64,000 nt of DNA from Melitaea cinxia (taxonomy: Eukaryota > Arthropoda > Insecta > Lepidoptera > Nymphalidae). Under the pieces are notes generated by a model. That model had not been told where the DNA came from, made no database searches, and was given only the letters and a program-made list of their open reading frames with translations. Of the stretch, positions 46,977-55,514 are shown one piece after another. Location: NCBI RefSeq assembly GCF_905220565.1, contig NC_059396.1, positions 16,923,206 to 16,987,205 on the forward strand, written 5' to 3'. How positions within the stretch are numbered: the stretch's first letter is position 1; each line of letters opens with the position of its first letter. A program made the translations under genes and the position numbers.

Positions 46977-49900
46977 CGCGTGGGTGTGGGTGTGCGTGTA
47001 GGTGTGGTTGTGCACGTGCGTGTGCGTGTTTGTGTGTATGTACTCACGTTGTGGTCGGGCGACACGAGGCGCGCCACGAGCGAGCGCGGGAAGGAGTGCG
47101 GCTCGTCGTCGGGCGACGGCAGCAGCGACGGGCTCAGCAGCGCCACGGGCACGTGCGCGAAGTGCTCCGTCGGGATGCGCATCTGAAACGACCGTCATAT
47201 TACTTATTTATGGAATTATTGAAATACGGAACCAATTGAATTTATAAAAAATCCGTAGATAGTTGGTTGGGAGGATAGGCTATAAAACATCGAGGTATTT
47301 CTTCAGAACAAGTTTTCGGGTCATCTAATCGATGTAGATGCAATTGATTATTTTGATTTTGACTAACTCAGTCTGTAACATCCCACCGCTGTGCATGGGT
47401 CTTTTTTTACACGTAGGAGAATGGTTGCAGTTCATTGTTGTATTAGGCTTATGAGACTTCGCTTAATATTGGTAATCATATAAGAGTTTACAGATTATAA
47501 CTATAAAAAAAAAAAAAATTAAACGTATTAATATTTTACCTTTGAACAACATTTTTGACAGACAGTCTTTTTGCACAGCTTACACTTCTGGCCCCACGGG
47601 CCGAAAATTCCGAACCGTGTCTTCAAACATAGGAAGCATACCTGTAAACATAACATATATGAAAAACTAATAATTTCACTAATACACATACTAACGTCGT
47701 GTATTTAAAATAAATTAATGAAATGAAATAAATTTTTTCTAGTAAGAAACAATTATTGTATTTTAAAAAATTAAACATCAGAAATGAAGGAAGAACACTA
47801 ACAAAAAGATTTAAAGATCTTCTTGTTGGTAAAGCTCTTTACTCAAAATACTTTAAATCGAATCGACAACTTTACTTCTAACTTTGCTGCCTTGTTAAAT
47901 TCTCAAGTACTTGAATTGGGTGTTTCTGAATAAAAGATAGATACGTTTAATTTGTATTTACCCTTCTTTTTTCAACATCTTCTTTAACCCTACCCTCGAC
48001 GGGGAGGACTTCTAGTTCCGCTTTAGTCAACACGGACCGTATGTGTACGATTTCTTCTAGCGTCAGAGAGAGCCGGTCGTCGGACATTATCGCATCTTGC
48101 CATTGTTTCTGGAATTAAATAGATCATGATCACATTATTTACTTGTATTTTCAATCCAAACTTAGTGCTACATTAAATTGTACGATGGTAAAAGAAAATG
48201 CAATTATACCTAACACATAAAACTTTATTGAAGAACAAAATGAAAGATTTCCGAATAAAAAGAGATTGGAAAGTAGATGTATATAAAAAAAAATATTTAG
48301 AAAAATGTTTACATAATATATAAACCGTTGTTGAGACATCCTTTTCTGTAAGTGCTTTACCTGTGTCAGGATGTCCCGCTCTTCATTTAGACATCTTATT
48401 TTTTAAGTTTGTAAGAATTTAAAGAATATATTTTTAACAAATTGTTTATCTTCTTGTATACAATTTTTTAAGTTTGTAAGAATTTAAAGAATATATTTTT
48501 AACAAATTGTTTATCTTCTTGTATATGTTGCAGTCAGAACTCTTAACCAGTCAAAAGTACTATTGACTAGCGAAATCAGTCAAAAGTACTTTTGACTGGA
48601 CAAGTTGGTCAAAAGTGGTTTTGACTGAAAATTATTGGTTATTAGTACTTTTGACTGCAAATTCGCGGTTAAAAATACTTTTGACTGACGCTCTCCGTCA
48701 AAAGTATTTTTAACTGCAAAAAAGCTTCAGTCAAAAGCACTATTAACTCGTTAGATGTGAATAAATTTAGTCAAATGATGCTGATAAACCATAATAAATT
48801 TATGCCCACGATCTTTTTGCGGCTGCATGTCAATCAGATCGACTTGGCAGCGGCTGTTCATTTCAGTGTGCAGGATCGGTTTCTAAACCTGACCCATCCT
48901 TTTCTTGCTTTTCTTCCTTTGGCATACTTCGCACATTGATAAATATATATTAATCATTTCTTTTGTAATATTAGCGTACTTTTTTACCGTTTCATTCTTA
49001 AGTCTATCGCGACTACCATGCCCTATAGAAATATGAGCAGCATAAATAATGTCGTAGATTTCCTCAGCCGGAAAAAATATTTGACAGGTTCTGTGTTTGT
49101 AACTAATTTATGTATACCATAAACTTCAATGTGTTAAAGCGTTGTAGTCTACTGTACTGTAATGTTGTTTCCTTTTCATTAAATTTCGCGTCTTCCACAT
49201 CCATTGCAAACTTTTTAAATTTTTCTTTTGTCATCACATTGAAATGACTATCTTTCATATCTTCCGTTGCTAAAATTCTTTGCAAAAAGCCTTCTTTCTT
49301 TTCGTAGTCACTCATTTTTGTTCTAATATCAAAACGTTCTCCACTAATAATGAGTAATATAAAAGTTTATATGTGCGTTTGTCGTTATTTTTATCGACCA
49401 CCTTAACTTTTTAAGAGTTTTGACTGATACAACCAGTCAAAACCACTTTTGACGGAATCATTTAGTCAAAAGTACTTTTAACCAGCTCCACTGGGCAAAA
49501 GTACTTTTAACTGTTATTTTAGTCAAAAGTATTATTCACTAAAGCAAATGGTCAAAAGTACTTCTGACTGATTTTGCTAGTCAATAGTGCTTTTGACTGG
49601 TTAAGAGTTTTGACTGCAACATATACATGAGCCGATTTTTTAGCGTATTGTTGACAAGCAAATTTAATTTAAGCAATAGATGTTTCAATTATAATGTTAA
49701 AAACTTCTTTTTGTTTTAATGCTAACTCGCTGTTTTATGCACATTTAGTGCATAATTATAATTATTCCGCAAGATTTCTTTAAATAATAAAAGCAATAGA
49801 ATTTTAAATCCTTTGAGTTCATGTGCAGTAAATATGTATGTATATATCTACTTGTAGTACCAAAAACAATAATCTAATCAAACCCACTAAGTGCTCATTT

Positions 49901-52900
49901 CTGATAATTTCAAAGTACTAAATAAAATGACAAATAAGGATAAAACTAGGATGTCTAAAAGATTTAATGTCTAAGTGTGACTTTATAAGATCTGCACCTA
50001 CAACCAACTACGTGAAGTGCATGCAACTAGTATTCAAATCTAGTGTACCAAAACCTAGGCCAAGCGACAAAACTTACTTCCAAATGCCATTTTGTTAACA
50101 TGCAAAAACTTGTCTGACCCAATTATATCAGGAACAGAGATACCATTCCGATTTTATCCTGAAATACTATTTTATTTGTACACTTTAATCTTTTTTCTAC
50201 TATCCGTAATTAACTTTAACAAAATTTTCGAAATACATGGTGTTAGTATTGCTTTATTAAAGATGGAAATATATAGGGCATTTTAAGTAATATTCTTGAA
50301 AAGAAGAATTAAGGAGTATGTACCCAACAAGATAGTTTTATATAAAACAGTAGGACACACAGAAACAAACACAACCAGTAAGACAGTAGGAAAAGTTACA
50401 TTTGGTACTATTTTGATTACTACATATTATCTAACTATTACTAAAATACAATACCCTATACTCTTCAGAAATTGTACTTATTAAATCATTTTAAGACCAT
50501 TATCAAATGGGCTATCCAATACAAAAATAGCGATTAAATTTGAACCTGTAGTTCTTGAGATTAAACAAACAAACAAACTTTTCATCTTTATATATGTATT
50601 ATTATATAATGTTATTTTAAACATTCCGAAATTAAGTACTTGCCCAATTAAAAAAATTAAATAATATTTATTTTAATGTTTTGTAGAAAACAAATACGTA
50701 GTTTTTACTAATGATTCCTGATAACTTGACAAGTAATGGTTTGTAAAAGTTTTCTGTATTTAATAATAAATATCAAAAACAAAAACATACAATTTGCAAG
50801 GTTACAAAATTTCATCAACCCATTTCAAGTTATTTTATTATTCGATACCACTATTTAATGAATACTTTTAAGTATAAAATATTTTTCACTAAAACTATTA
50901 AGGAAGCTTCAAGCAACTCACATGCGGGTGTGTGGGGCTGCCACTAACCGACTTGATAAGTTCGTCCTGCAGGGAAGACCGAGACCAGGACAGCTCACCC
51001 AGCTGGACGTCCGCGTCGCTGCTGGCGAGGGACGCTGCACCAGCACATGACGCCCTTGACCCTGGCCTGCAAAAATAAAGGAAAATGAAATTTACGATGT
51101 CTAAGAGTAATATCCTGATGAGTATTCAGTTAGAAGTAGAATAGGGGTAAACGTGTTACACAAAAATAGTTCTTAGAAACTTTTTTTATGGTCAAAAATT
51201 GGATATGTTTAGTTTAAAATGCCAATAGGCCTTTTCTTAATGTAATATATACCATACATAACCTCAGTTAAAAGTAAGAATTTATTGAACGGAAAATAGA
51301 TACTCGAGGCAAAGCAAAATACTGGTACTGTAAAGAAGAAAAGCCTTAAATCTGGTGTCAAAATTTTGGCAATAATTTTCTAAAAACTGCTTGACAGGAA
51401 GGATTCCCTGACATTTATTTATACAAAACTATAATAGTACTTTCTAGAGTAGTAAATAAGTGTAATATTCTTAAAACAATTATGCAGTAAATGATATTAG
51501 AACTGCTATTTCAAACGAAGCAACATCAATGAAATGTAGAACAATGAGTTCCATAAACGCCATCGGTGGAAATTAAACGTCAATCTTTTAGTTCGGTCTG
51601 TATTGTAGCATCATTTGATCAATGTTTATTCTCCCTATCAACGTCACCACTGCGGGCAATTTGGGTGATGAAAATAGATAGGCAGATATTACTTACAATT
51701 AAAACCATAAATTGTTAATTATTAAATCGATAGAACATTTAATCAAACAACAAGAGTGAAGTATTTTTGTCCGCCACAATTGTATTTAAGTGACGTCATA
51801 GATTGCTCTATATCTATCGTAAATTATATATGTGTATTTACTAGTATTTCATTTGTTGATGCCTCTATCAATATATAATTTGATTATATAATAATCGTAG
51901 CCACATACATATATGATACAGAACCAAGTAAGGCATTTATTAGGGAGAACTTTACTCTCCTTTAGCTCTGGTGGGTAAATGCAACTTACCTGGAGTGCGG
52001 TAGCGATTGCGCGCCGTCGGTGGGCGGACAGGGGAGGTGGGTGACGGTGTGACGTCGCATCGACGCGTGCCGGGAGGGGCACTGCGTCGCGAGGTCATAC
52101 GCTACAACAATAACACCGTGTTAAGTCGATTGAACGAGTGAATGGAATGATTATTGACATAAGTATGAATAAAATAATGAATTGTAATTTTTGCGTGACA
52201 ATTTCAGAGTGGAGATTATAAAGCATTTTCATGATTGTGTGAGTTTAAGTTTTGTATGAGATTGATACGATTATGATGATATATGATTAAAATTACATTG
52301 TTTTTTTTTTCTTAAAAATTGAAAGTTCTCAAATAAAATATGTTGTTACTATTTGCAAATTAAAATAATAACGACTACCTATGTCTCGTAGACTTACGTA
52401 ATAAAATGACGATGAGTTTTATTTTATGGTAATATATTGTCTAACATGTAATAAAAAAATAACTACGAAACTATTTCGGAAAGCACATGAATTTAAAAAT
52501 ATCTTCTTCACTCCCGTTGTTACAGTCTATAATATAATCCGAACAAAATAAGGCTCCAAGCATTTTGACAGTTACATGCATTTGTTTCAACAGATGAGTA
52601 ACTTTTTCTTATGACTGTTCTAATGTTGTTTATAAAAACATTGCCAAAATAGTATATGATATAAACAAAACCTGTATACAGTTTGAACGGGTCAAAAGAA
52701 CCGTTACTAAGTGACCAAGATTTGTAGGTTACTGTGAATGCTGCTTGAGTTTTAGCGGCACTCTTCAACGGCCTTATAAAATAAAATGTGCAATAAATAA
52801 TACAATATATTTAAATTTTATGAGATCTTAAAGAATAACAACTGGCATGTAAGCTTAAAAATAAAAAATGAATAATTAAAAAAAGATTTTGATTCGTTAC

Positions 52901-54044
52901 CAAAAAGGTTTTACATTGGTCACAAGACCTCAGTAAAAATGCTTAAAGAATGGCTTTATAATTCTTAAAAGTAAAATCGTTATTTACAAATAAATTTAAT
53001 CTAAAACAATAATAAATAAAATACATCTTAAATCAAAATCAAAAGGCAAAACTCGCTTAGTGAATTAACATGAAAACGTCTTTGTGAAATATGTTTACAG
53101 TAATTTTAATAAATTACTGTCTTACAATGATTTACAGTGGTTAGTCAGTCAAATTATAGTTAATGTATTTTCAACAAAACTATAAACTACTAACATTTTA
53201 AATAAACTGTTAAACATTATTATTATTATTATTATTTAGACTACGACATAAACTGTGACACTATTTTTTTCTAGTTACACTTCAACTAACCATTCGTGCG
53301 ACGCTGATTTATGTTACAAAGGTCAGAAAGATGGTCAGAGAGACATTGATACAAACAATGTCGTAATCTAAAATAACCTGATTACAAAGCGTAAGCTAAA
53401 CTGCAAAGCACTATACATGTATACAAGCGTGACTTCATGCGGTCATACATTCGAGGGTCTCGTCGCAGAACTGGTGGTACTCGTGATGGGAGATGCGAGT
53501 GCGCGGTGGAGCGCGAGGCGTCTCTCCCGCAACTATCCATCGGTAACCGGGCGTGCGTTAAGGAGAAAGTGCTTTATTATAGCCTACTTCCACACACATT
53601 GGAAAATTATCCTTGCTTACATCATACTTAATAAACCAATTTTCCCCTTATCATTACCAAAATCAGATAGTCATATTTAATTACAAGACAAAATCGTTAA
53701 ATTGCTTTAGGATTTGATCATCAATATTAAAACTATTTGGTAAAATAAAGTATTTGGTATACGTTGAATTCAGCAAAAGCCTGCATCGTGAACGAAGCCA
53801 TCCGCATTTCTGCTAAATACTTTCCCTGTTTCTTCTTATGCTATGTTTGTTTCGGCACACACTGAACACGATTTAGAATTTAATATTTAGGTCGTATCTA
53901 AGTTAGGAAATAAAGTAAGGGCTTACCGGTCCTTTTCCAAGGTTTAGGAGCGGTTTGCTGTGGCGCTGTATGCCTAGGAAAGGGCTGCGGAGCGCAAGTT
54001 TCAGGGCTTGCGCAGGTCTCGGTATCATCCTCATCTTCATCATC
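41663..54044 (-). CDS. spir: Spire actin nucleation factor, C-terminal 384 residues, 9 exons
   Basis: Spire nucleates actin filaments through WH2 repeats and binds formins through its KIND domain; its C-terminal Spir-box and FYVE-like finger direct it to vesicle membranes. Nine exons joined on the minus strand (listed separately) give 1155 nt with every boundary GT-AG and the frame kept to a TAG at 41663-41665. In order: an acidic stretch; YDLATQCPSR...RRHT; a WSRSSLQDELIKSV motif; the Spir-box (LTLEEIVHIRSVLTKAELE); a zinc finger with CxxC, CxxC and CxxCC in exon 5 and the last CxxC (VCHDC) in exon 8; and the terminal LRHLTLDLAPVY. The KIND and WH2 exons are absent from 54045-64000, so the gene is partial here and probably continues past the window. 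Identification rests on domain order and family motifs, recalled without alignment. Confidence 0.88.
42209..42299 (-). CDS. spir: spir exon 8, last cysteine pair
   Basis: Encodes RARYGRAATNAATAERLRG, then VQMAVCHDCKAM. CHDC supplies the fourth CxxC of the FYVE-like finger. Acceptor TGTCCAG, donor ATG/GTACGA. Confidence 0.88.
42600..42750 (-). repeat. tRNA-derived SINE (family B), truncated
   Basis: On the minus strand the head reads GACTAGCCCGTTGACGCAG and later GTAGGTTCGATTCCCGC, recognisable A- and B-box regions of a tRNA-derived promoter, then TATAAATATA-rich sequence. The distal tail seen in the copy at 58464 is missing. It lies between spir exons 7 and 8. Confidence 0.7.
42817..43013 (-). 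CDS. spir: spir exon 7, low-complexity loop
   Basis: Very GC-rich exon encoding VTVDNSVGSAPSSPARRRA and an alanine/serine/proline-rich stretch ending in STLSTLER. It forms the disordered insertion between the third and fourth cysteine pairs. Ends in phase 2. The preceding intron carries the LINE. Confidence 0.87.
43215..43450 (-). repeat. Inverted copy of the CAGGTGAGCCG repeat
   Basis: CACCTGATGGTAAGCG near 43237 and GCTGCTCCAAATTTTTA near 43408 match the reverse complement of the 7420 and 25520 copies. It lies in the spir intron that also holds the LINE. Confidence 0.65.
43575..43733. repeat. Degenerate CACGTGTA-type minisatellite, left of the LINE
   Basis: Repeats of the general form TCACGTGTATATTCATGCAC with variable GT/CA content. 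The same pattern resumes on the far side of the LINE at about 46800-46915, so the LINE landed inside this array. Confidence 0.6.
43734..46780 (-). mobile_element. APE-type LINE in a spir intron, intact ORF2
   Basis: A non-LTR retrotransposon on the same strand as spir. The body is the 926-codon frame at 43983-46763. About 190 nt of 3' UTR lead to an A-rich tail of AAATA-type repeats at 43734-43793. Both flanks are GT-rich minisatellite DNA. The 5' boundary near 46780 is approximate, and I could not define a clear target-site duplication. No ORF1 precedes it, so it is either a single-ORF family or 5'-truncated. Confidence 0.85.
43983..46763 (-). CDS. LINE endonuclease/reverse transcriptase, 926 aa, uninterrupted
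   Basis: Nicks target DNA and primes reverse transcription of its own RNA. An N-terminal AP-type endonuclease shows SFNCKS (11-16), QETW (37-40, E38), GDFNAHPG (154-161) and SDH (228-230). A reverse transcriptase shows NYRPISL (544-550), LDLSKAFD (611-618), GVRQGGLTSP (669-678), YADD (711-714, catalytic aspartates) and the thumb-side RFKYLGHWVSDN. The C-terminus is an arginine- and cysteine-rich helical region without a clear zinc knuckle. No stop or frameshift breaks the frame, which suggests a recent insertion. The clade is CR1/Jockey/Kiri-like; I cannot separate these by eye. The start ATG is the first in the frame after the minisatellite flank. Confidence 0.93.
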   Translation of the reverse strand: MDNSTPIKLISFNCKSVVRSAECIRKLCLKADVVALQETWLLPHDLSYLGTIDDGFAFTGTSAVDTSVGVLRGRPYGGVALLWRKSTFPCVTALTSASVRVAAIKIVHGDRSSLVVSVYMPTAKPENLLEYTECLSEINALIENNDVEAVYVLGDFNAHPGELFSNELLNFCVERKWSCVDMEILPLDSYTFVSDAHGCRRWLDHCVTTDAASRSICNVAILYDVYWSDHLPLIVECNFQLITPKLTSPNTRVNKVIWGERSSEQTSKYSKLCQNELSKIVFPAHFCECADGFCSDIKHRYDLKRMYDNIVQILREAAANSYVGPTFRKHRSVPGWNMHVSDAHRTARLFYQNWLLMGKPKGGSVYEEMRESRRVFKSKLKLCQENENQIKLDIIAQHHASKNFSKFWKKTNKLNPKSNSRPASVAGFHEPRDIANFFRQHFKVDLSSSSGTRMLNTVQPKSINVRFSANDVKRVISQMVRGKSPGHDGLSIEHLKYAEPDLSRVLAMFFNLCISHSYLPEGLMYTIVVPILKNKTGDVSDVSNYRPISLATVIAKVLDSLLDKQLEGHIKLQDSQFGFRPGLSTESAILCLKQTVQYYTARKTPVYACFLDLSKAFDTIRYDVLWTKLREETDVPCEVASVLEYWYYNQRNVVKWAGTHSEMYGLECGVRQGGLTSPRLFNLYMNGLLAELRNCNIGCHIGGVCVNNISYADDMVLLSPSIGALRKLMRICERYAEAQGLRYNSKKSELLVFKAGKKVYANVPPLYLGGVALNRVERFKYLGHWVSDNLSDDEDVERERRALAVRCNMLARRFARCSDSVKVTLFKAYCQSFYTCSLWVRYTQRAYNALRVQYNNAFRVLLELPRYCSASEMFTTRRVDSFKAIIRKRCASMLRRLRTSSNGILSALADRWDSAILRHWIRLHSD
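46800..46915. repeat. Same minisatellite, right of the LINE
   Basis: Contains GTACACTCGTCTTCCG and GTCACGCGTGTATTC, matching the units at 43650-43700. Confidence 0.55.
46916..47040. repeat. GT microsatellite beside a spir splice donor
   Basis: A pure GT core at about 46930-46974, then interrupted GTGTGG/GTGCGT runs up to within about 8 bp of the exon 6 donor. On the transcribed strand it reads CA-rich. Confidence 0.9.
47048..47182 (-). CDS. spir: spir exon 6, start of the insertion loop
   Basis: Encodes MRIPTEHFAHVPVALLSPS and 26 more residues, phase 0 at both ends. GC-rich relative to its surroundings. The donor is followed almost at once by a long CA/GT microsatellite in the intron. Confidence 0.9.
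47368..47430 (-). repeat. SINE tail fragment in a spir intron
   Basis: On the minus strand it shows AGACCCATGCACAGC followed by a GGGATGTTACAGACTG end, the tail seen at 12970-13010. It lies between spir exons 5 and 6. Confidence 0.55.
47540..47641 (-). CDS. spir: spir exon 5, first part of FYVE-like zinc finger
   Basis: Encodes VCFLCLKTRFGIFGPWGQK, then CKLCKKTVCQKCC. This gives three of the four cysteine pairs of the modified FYVE finger. Phase 0 at both ends, 34 codons. Confidence 0.92.
47962..48108 (-). CDS. spir: spir exon 4, Spir-box
   Basis: Exactly 49 codons, phase 0 at both ends. Contains SLTLEEIVHIRSVLTKAELE, the Spir-box helix, then a charged linker into the zinc finger. The donor AGG/GTAAAT was chosen because it keeps the frame into exon 5. 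Confidence 0.9.
48398..48525. repeat. 65-bp tandem duplication abutting the Ginger-like element
   Basis: Two units (48398-48462 and 48463-48525) share ATTTTTTAAGTTTGTAAG through ATCTTCTTGTATA. The transposon interrupts the sequence at the end of the second unit. Confidence 0.9.
48549..48748. repeat. Left array of seven 20-bp palindromes
   Basis: Units start at 48549, 48578, 48607, 48637, 48667, 48696 and 48729. They are imperfect copies of AGTCAAAAGTACTTTTGACT with spacers of about 9-13 bp. The unit at 48578 is a perfect palindrome. Confidence 0.92.
48751..49315 (-). pseudogene. Broken, truncated Ginger/KRBA2-like integrase
   Basis: Integrases of this type cut and paste element ends and use an H2C2 zinc finger plus a DDE core. 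The reading starts MSDYEKKEGFLQRILATED at 49315 and runs open to a stop at 49103-49105. It resumes in another frame with AEEIYDIIYAAHISIGHGSR and later SMCEVCQRKK, giving HxxxxH and CxxC of the H2C2 finger. An in-frame TAG at 48883-48885 follows, and then SRCQVDLIDMQPQKDRGHKF, where QVDLID should hold the first catalytic aspartate. Coding similarity stops at the inner edge of the left array, so the rest of the core is deleted. The copy cannot mobilise itself. Family identity is inferred from remembered motifs; the finger pattern is visible directly. Confidence 0.75.
49435..49598. repeat. Right array of six 20-bp palindromes
   Basis: Units start at 49435, 49464, 49493, 49521, 49550 and 49579, a pitch of 28-29 bp, with an extra half-unit at 49411-49426. 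The array mirrors the left one and lies directly inside the right terminus. Confidence 0.92.
49630..50480. other. spir intron, no gene seen
   Basis: AT-rich sequence with short chance open frames only. No splice-bounded coding segment was found. Confidence 0.6.
50487..50610 (-). repeat. Helitron-like 5' fragment
   Basis: On the minus strand: AAAGTTTGTTTGTTTGTTTA, then CAAGAACTACAGGTTC and GGATAGCCCATTT. This is the arrangement I associate with the 5' half of lepidopteran Lep1-type Helitrons. It is truncated, so its ends are uncertain. Confidence 0.5.
50922..51066 (-). CDS. spir: spir exon 3 of those visible
   Basis: Acceptor TTTGCAG, donor GTGAGT. Encodes LGELSWSRSSLQDELIKSV, a conserved stretch upstream of the Spir-box. 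Ends phase 0. Confidence 0.87.
51990..52101 (-). CDS. spir: spir exon 2 of those visible
   Basis: Acceptor TTGTAG, donor GTAAGT. Encodes YDLATQCPSRHASMRRHTV, a motif I associate with insect Spire. A basic RRHT core follows the serine-rich run. Confidence 0.85.
52110..53920. other. spir intron, no gene seen
   Basis: AT-rich intron between visible exons 1 and 2. It contains a short TTA microsatellite at 53217-53238 and a modest GC-rich patch at 53430-53560 whose open frames lack splice signals or a recognisable motif. Confidence 0.55.
53927..54044 (-). CDS. spir: spir exon 1 of those visible
   Basis: Acceptor TACGCAG, donor GTAAG, phase 0 to phase 1. Encodes the acidic DDEDEDDTETCASPE followed by a proline-rich run, a linker between the WH2 region and the Spir-box. 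Confidence 0.78.
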
Positions 54045-54479
54045 CTGCGTACAAAAGAGAATCAGGTTTAGTTCTTTGTCATTTCTGAACTTGATTCATT
54101 TATTACTTTAAAAAATATGTTTATAACAATAATAGTTTTCGTAATATGAATAAATAATGTCAAAGAAACACGTTGTACCCAAAAACCTATATAATATTAG
54201 TGATGTGATCTAAATCATAAAAGAATATACTATACTTGAGCCGTGTATGTTTCTAACATATTAAAATACAATAGTGAGATATATTAAAGCAAAACAAATG
54301 ATACTAAAATACTAAATAGTCAAATATTTGAATTTAATTATTGATTATGCAATCCGATGTGTTAGATCTATACAACCTTCACTTTAGAAAATAATCTTTC
54401 ATTACAAAAACATTATATAACAATATACTCGTATTTTTCGTAAAATATTCTTAAATAAATAAAATATCTTTGACGTACA

Positions 54480-54560
54480 GACACGGTCGTCTGTTCCTAA
54501 GTAACTTAAAGCTTGTGTTATAGGTAACAACCGACCGATATAACTTTTTTTTCAATAAAA
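54480..54560 (-). repeat. Tail of SINE family B
   Basis: Minus strand reads GTTACCTATAACACAAGC and AGGAACAGACGACCGTGTC, as in the distal part of the copy at 58464-58755. The head is missing. Confidence 0.6.
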
Positions 54561-54589
54561 TTACTTATAAATTAAAAATAAATACATAT

Positions 54590-54690
54590 ATTACAATGAA
54601 ACAACTTTTTCGGACTTTATCGCAGTTTATTATGTTTTTTAGATGCCCGACGTTTCGCATACTTTACAGCAACCATTGGTCACGTAAAGA
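54590..54690 (+). repeat. Half copy of the foldback MITE
   Basis: AATGAAACAACTTTTTCGGA, then TTTATCGCAGTTTATTATG and TACAGCAACCATTGGTCACG, matching one arm of the element at 6054-6209. The other arm is lost. Confidence 0.7.
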
Positions 54691-54790
54691 CTAAAAGAAA
54701 AAGATATGCGTATTTTTTTGACATTTTTGTAAATAGATAAAAAATGAATATAAAACTGGTTATAAATGATCGTATCTAATGAATTTGTCA

Positions 54791-55048
54791 TCTATAATAT
54801 AAAAATGAATCGCTGAATGTGTTGCTAAGCGCAAAACTCGAGAACGGTTGGACCGATTTCGCTAATTCTTTTTTTTTAAATATTCCTTGAAGTACGAGGA
54901 TGGTTCTTACGGAGAGAAAAATTAAAAAAAAAATTTAAATTTCCTGAAAAAGTCTAAAAACAACACTTTTCTATACTCCCATACAAAAGATTTGTGATAA
55001 TACTTAAAAGTCACTGTTAGGCGATACGAAGTTCACCGGGTCAGCTAG
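54791..55048 (+). mobile_element. Non-autonomous Helitron-like element
   Basis: Starts TCTATAATATAAAAATGAAT preceded by A and ends GTCAGCTAG followed by T. 258 bp, non-coding. TC/CTAG ends with A-T flanks are Helitron hallmarks, although the usual 3' hairpin is weak here. It lies upstream of the visible spir exons. Confidence 0.6.
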
Positions 55049-55259
55049 TATTATTATACAATTAAGTTTTATAACAGGAAAAACTGTGTCGTTATTATTA
55101 ATAACATAACGTCAATAATAATAAAATTTACTAATCGAAGAATCAGAACTCTCACTTCCTTATTATTACATCCGTATCGAAAATCCCACGACAAAATTAA
55201 ATATAATTATTACAAAATTAATAAAATAAATATTAAAGTTGTATCAAATTGTGTCAACC

Positions 55260-55512
55260 GTTCTTGTGTAGCGGTGCGTGTAGTCACATCAATGCCGGAA
55301 GTCGAGGTTTCAATTTCAGTTTGAGACAGATATTAGTCTATACAAATCCCGAGACTAGACGTAGGTGTCCTTACATTTCTGTCCACCGTGAATCGGAATG
55401 CACGCAAGGTCACGTTTAGTGTCTTAAGACACCTGATAGCGATCTCTAGTCGTGGTAGGGAAATTATGTCTCAACTCGTCACGGTGTAGTTGGGTGGATT
55501 AAGCTCCAGTAC
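55260..55512 (+). repeat. tRNA-derived SINE, degenerate
   Basis: The head TGTGTAGCGGTGCGTGTAG resembles the A-box region of the SINE at 10018-10306. The body includes CACCTGATAGCGATC and ends GGGTGGATTAAGCTCC, shared with the 12692 SINE. Confidence 0.6.
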
Positions 55513-55514
55513 TC

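Larger units (their letters stand above)
48526..49621 (-). mobile_element. Ginger-like DNA transposon, internally deleted, with palindrome arrays
   Basis: A 1096-bp element with termini TGTTGCAGTC...GACTGCAACA and TATA on both sides (48522-48525, 49622-49625). About 70 bp of each end match as inverted repeats with few differences. Inside each end lies an array of imperfect 20-bp palindromes (consensus AGTCAAAAGTACTTTTGACT) at about 29-bp pitch. The middle encodes the N-terminal part of a KRBA2/Ginger-type integrase on the minus strand with disabling mutations. TGTNR termini and a 4-bp target duplication are what I recall for Ginger transposons. Sits in the spir intron between exons 3 and 4. 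Confidence 0.8.

Noticed and set aside
46863..47247. Several cysteine/valine- or histidine/threonine-rich frames around 47 kb
   Set aside because: They are translations of the GT microsatellite and the reverse of spir exon 6.
48549..48748. Regular repeats with spacers, CRISPR-like in appearance
   Set aside because: The host is an animal, the spacers are only about 10 bp, and an inverted second array sits at the other end of the same transposon. It is a transposon terminus, not CRISPR.
49103..49315. Independent small gene of 70 residues
   Set aside because: It lies inside the transposon between the palindrome arrays and continues, after a frame change, into the H2C2 finger. It is an integrase fragment.
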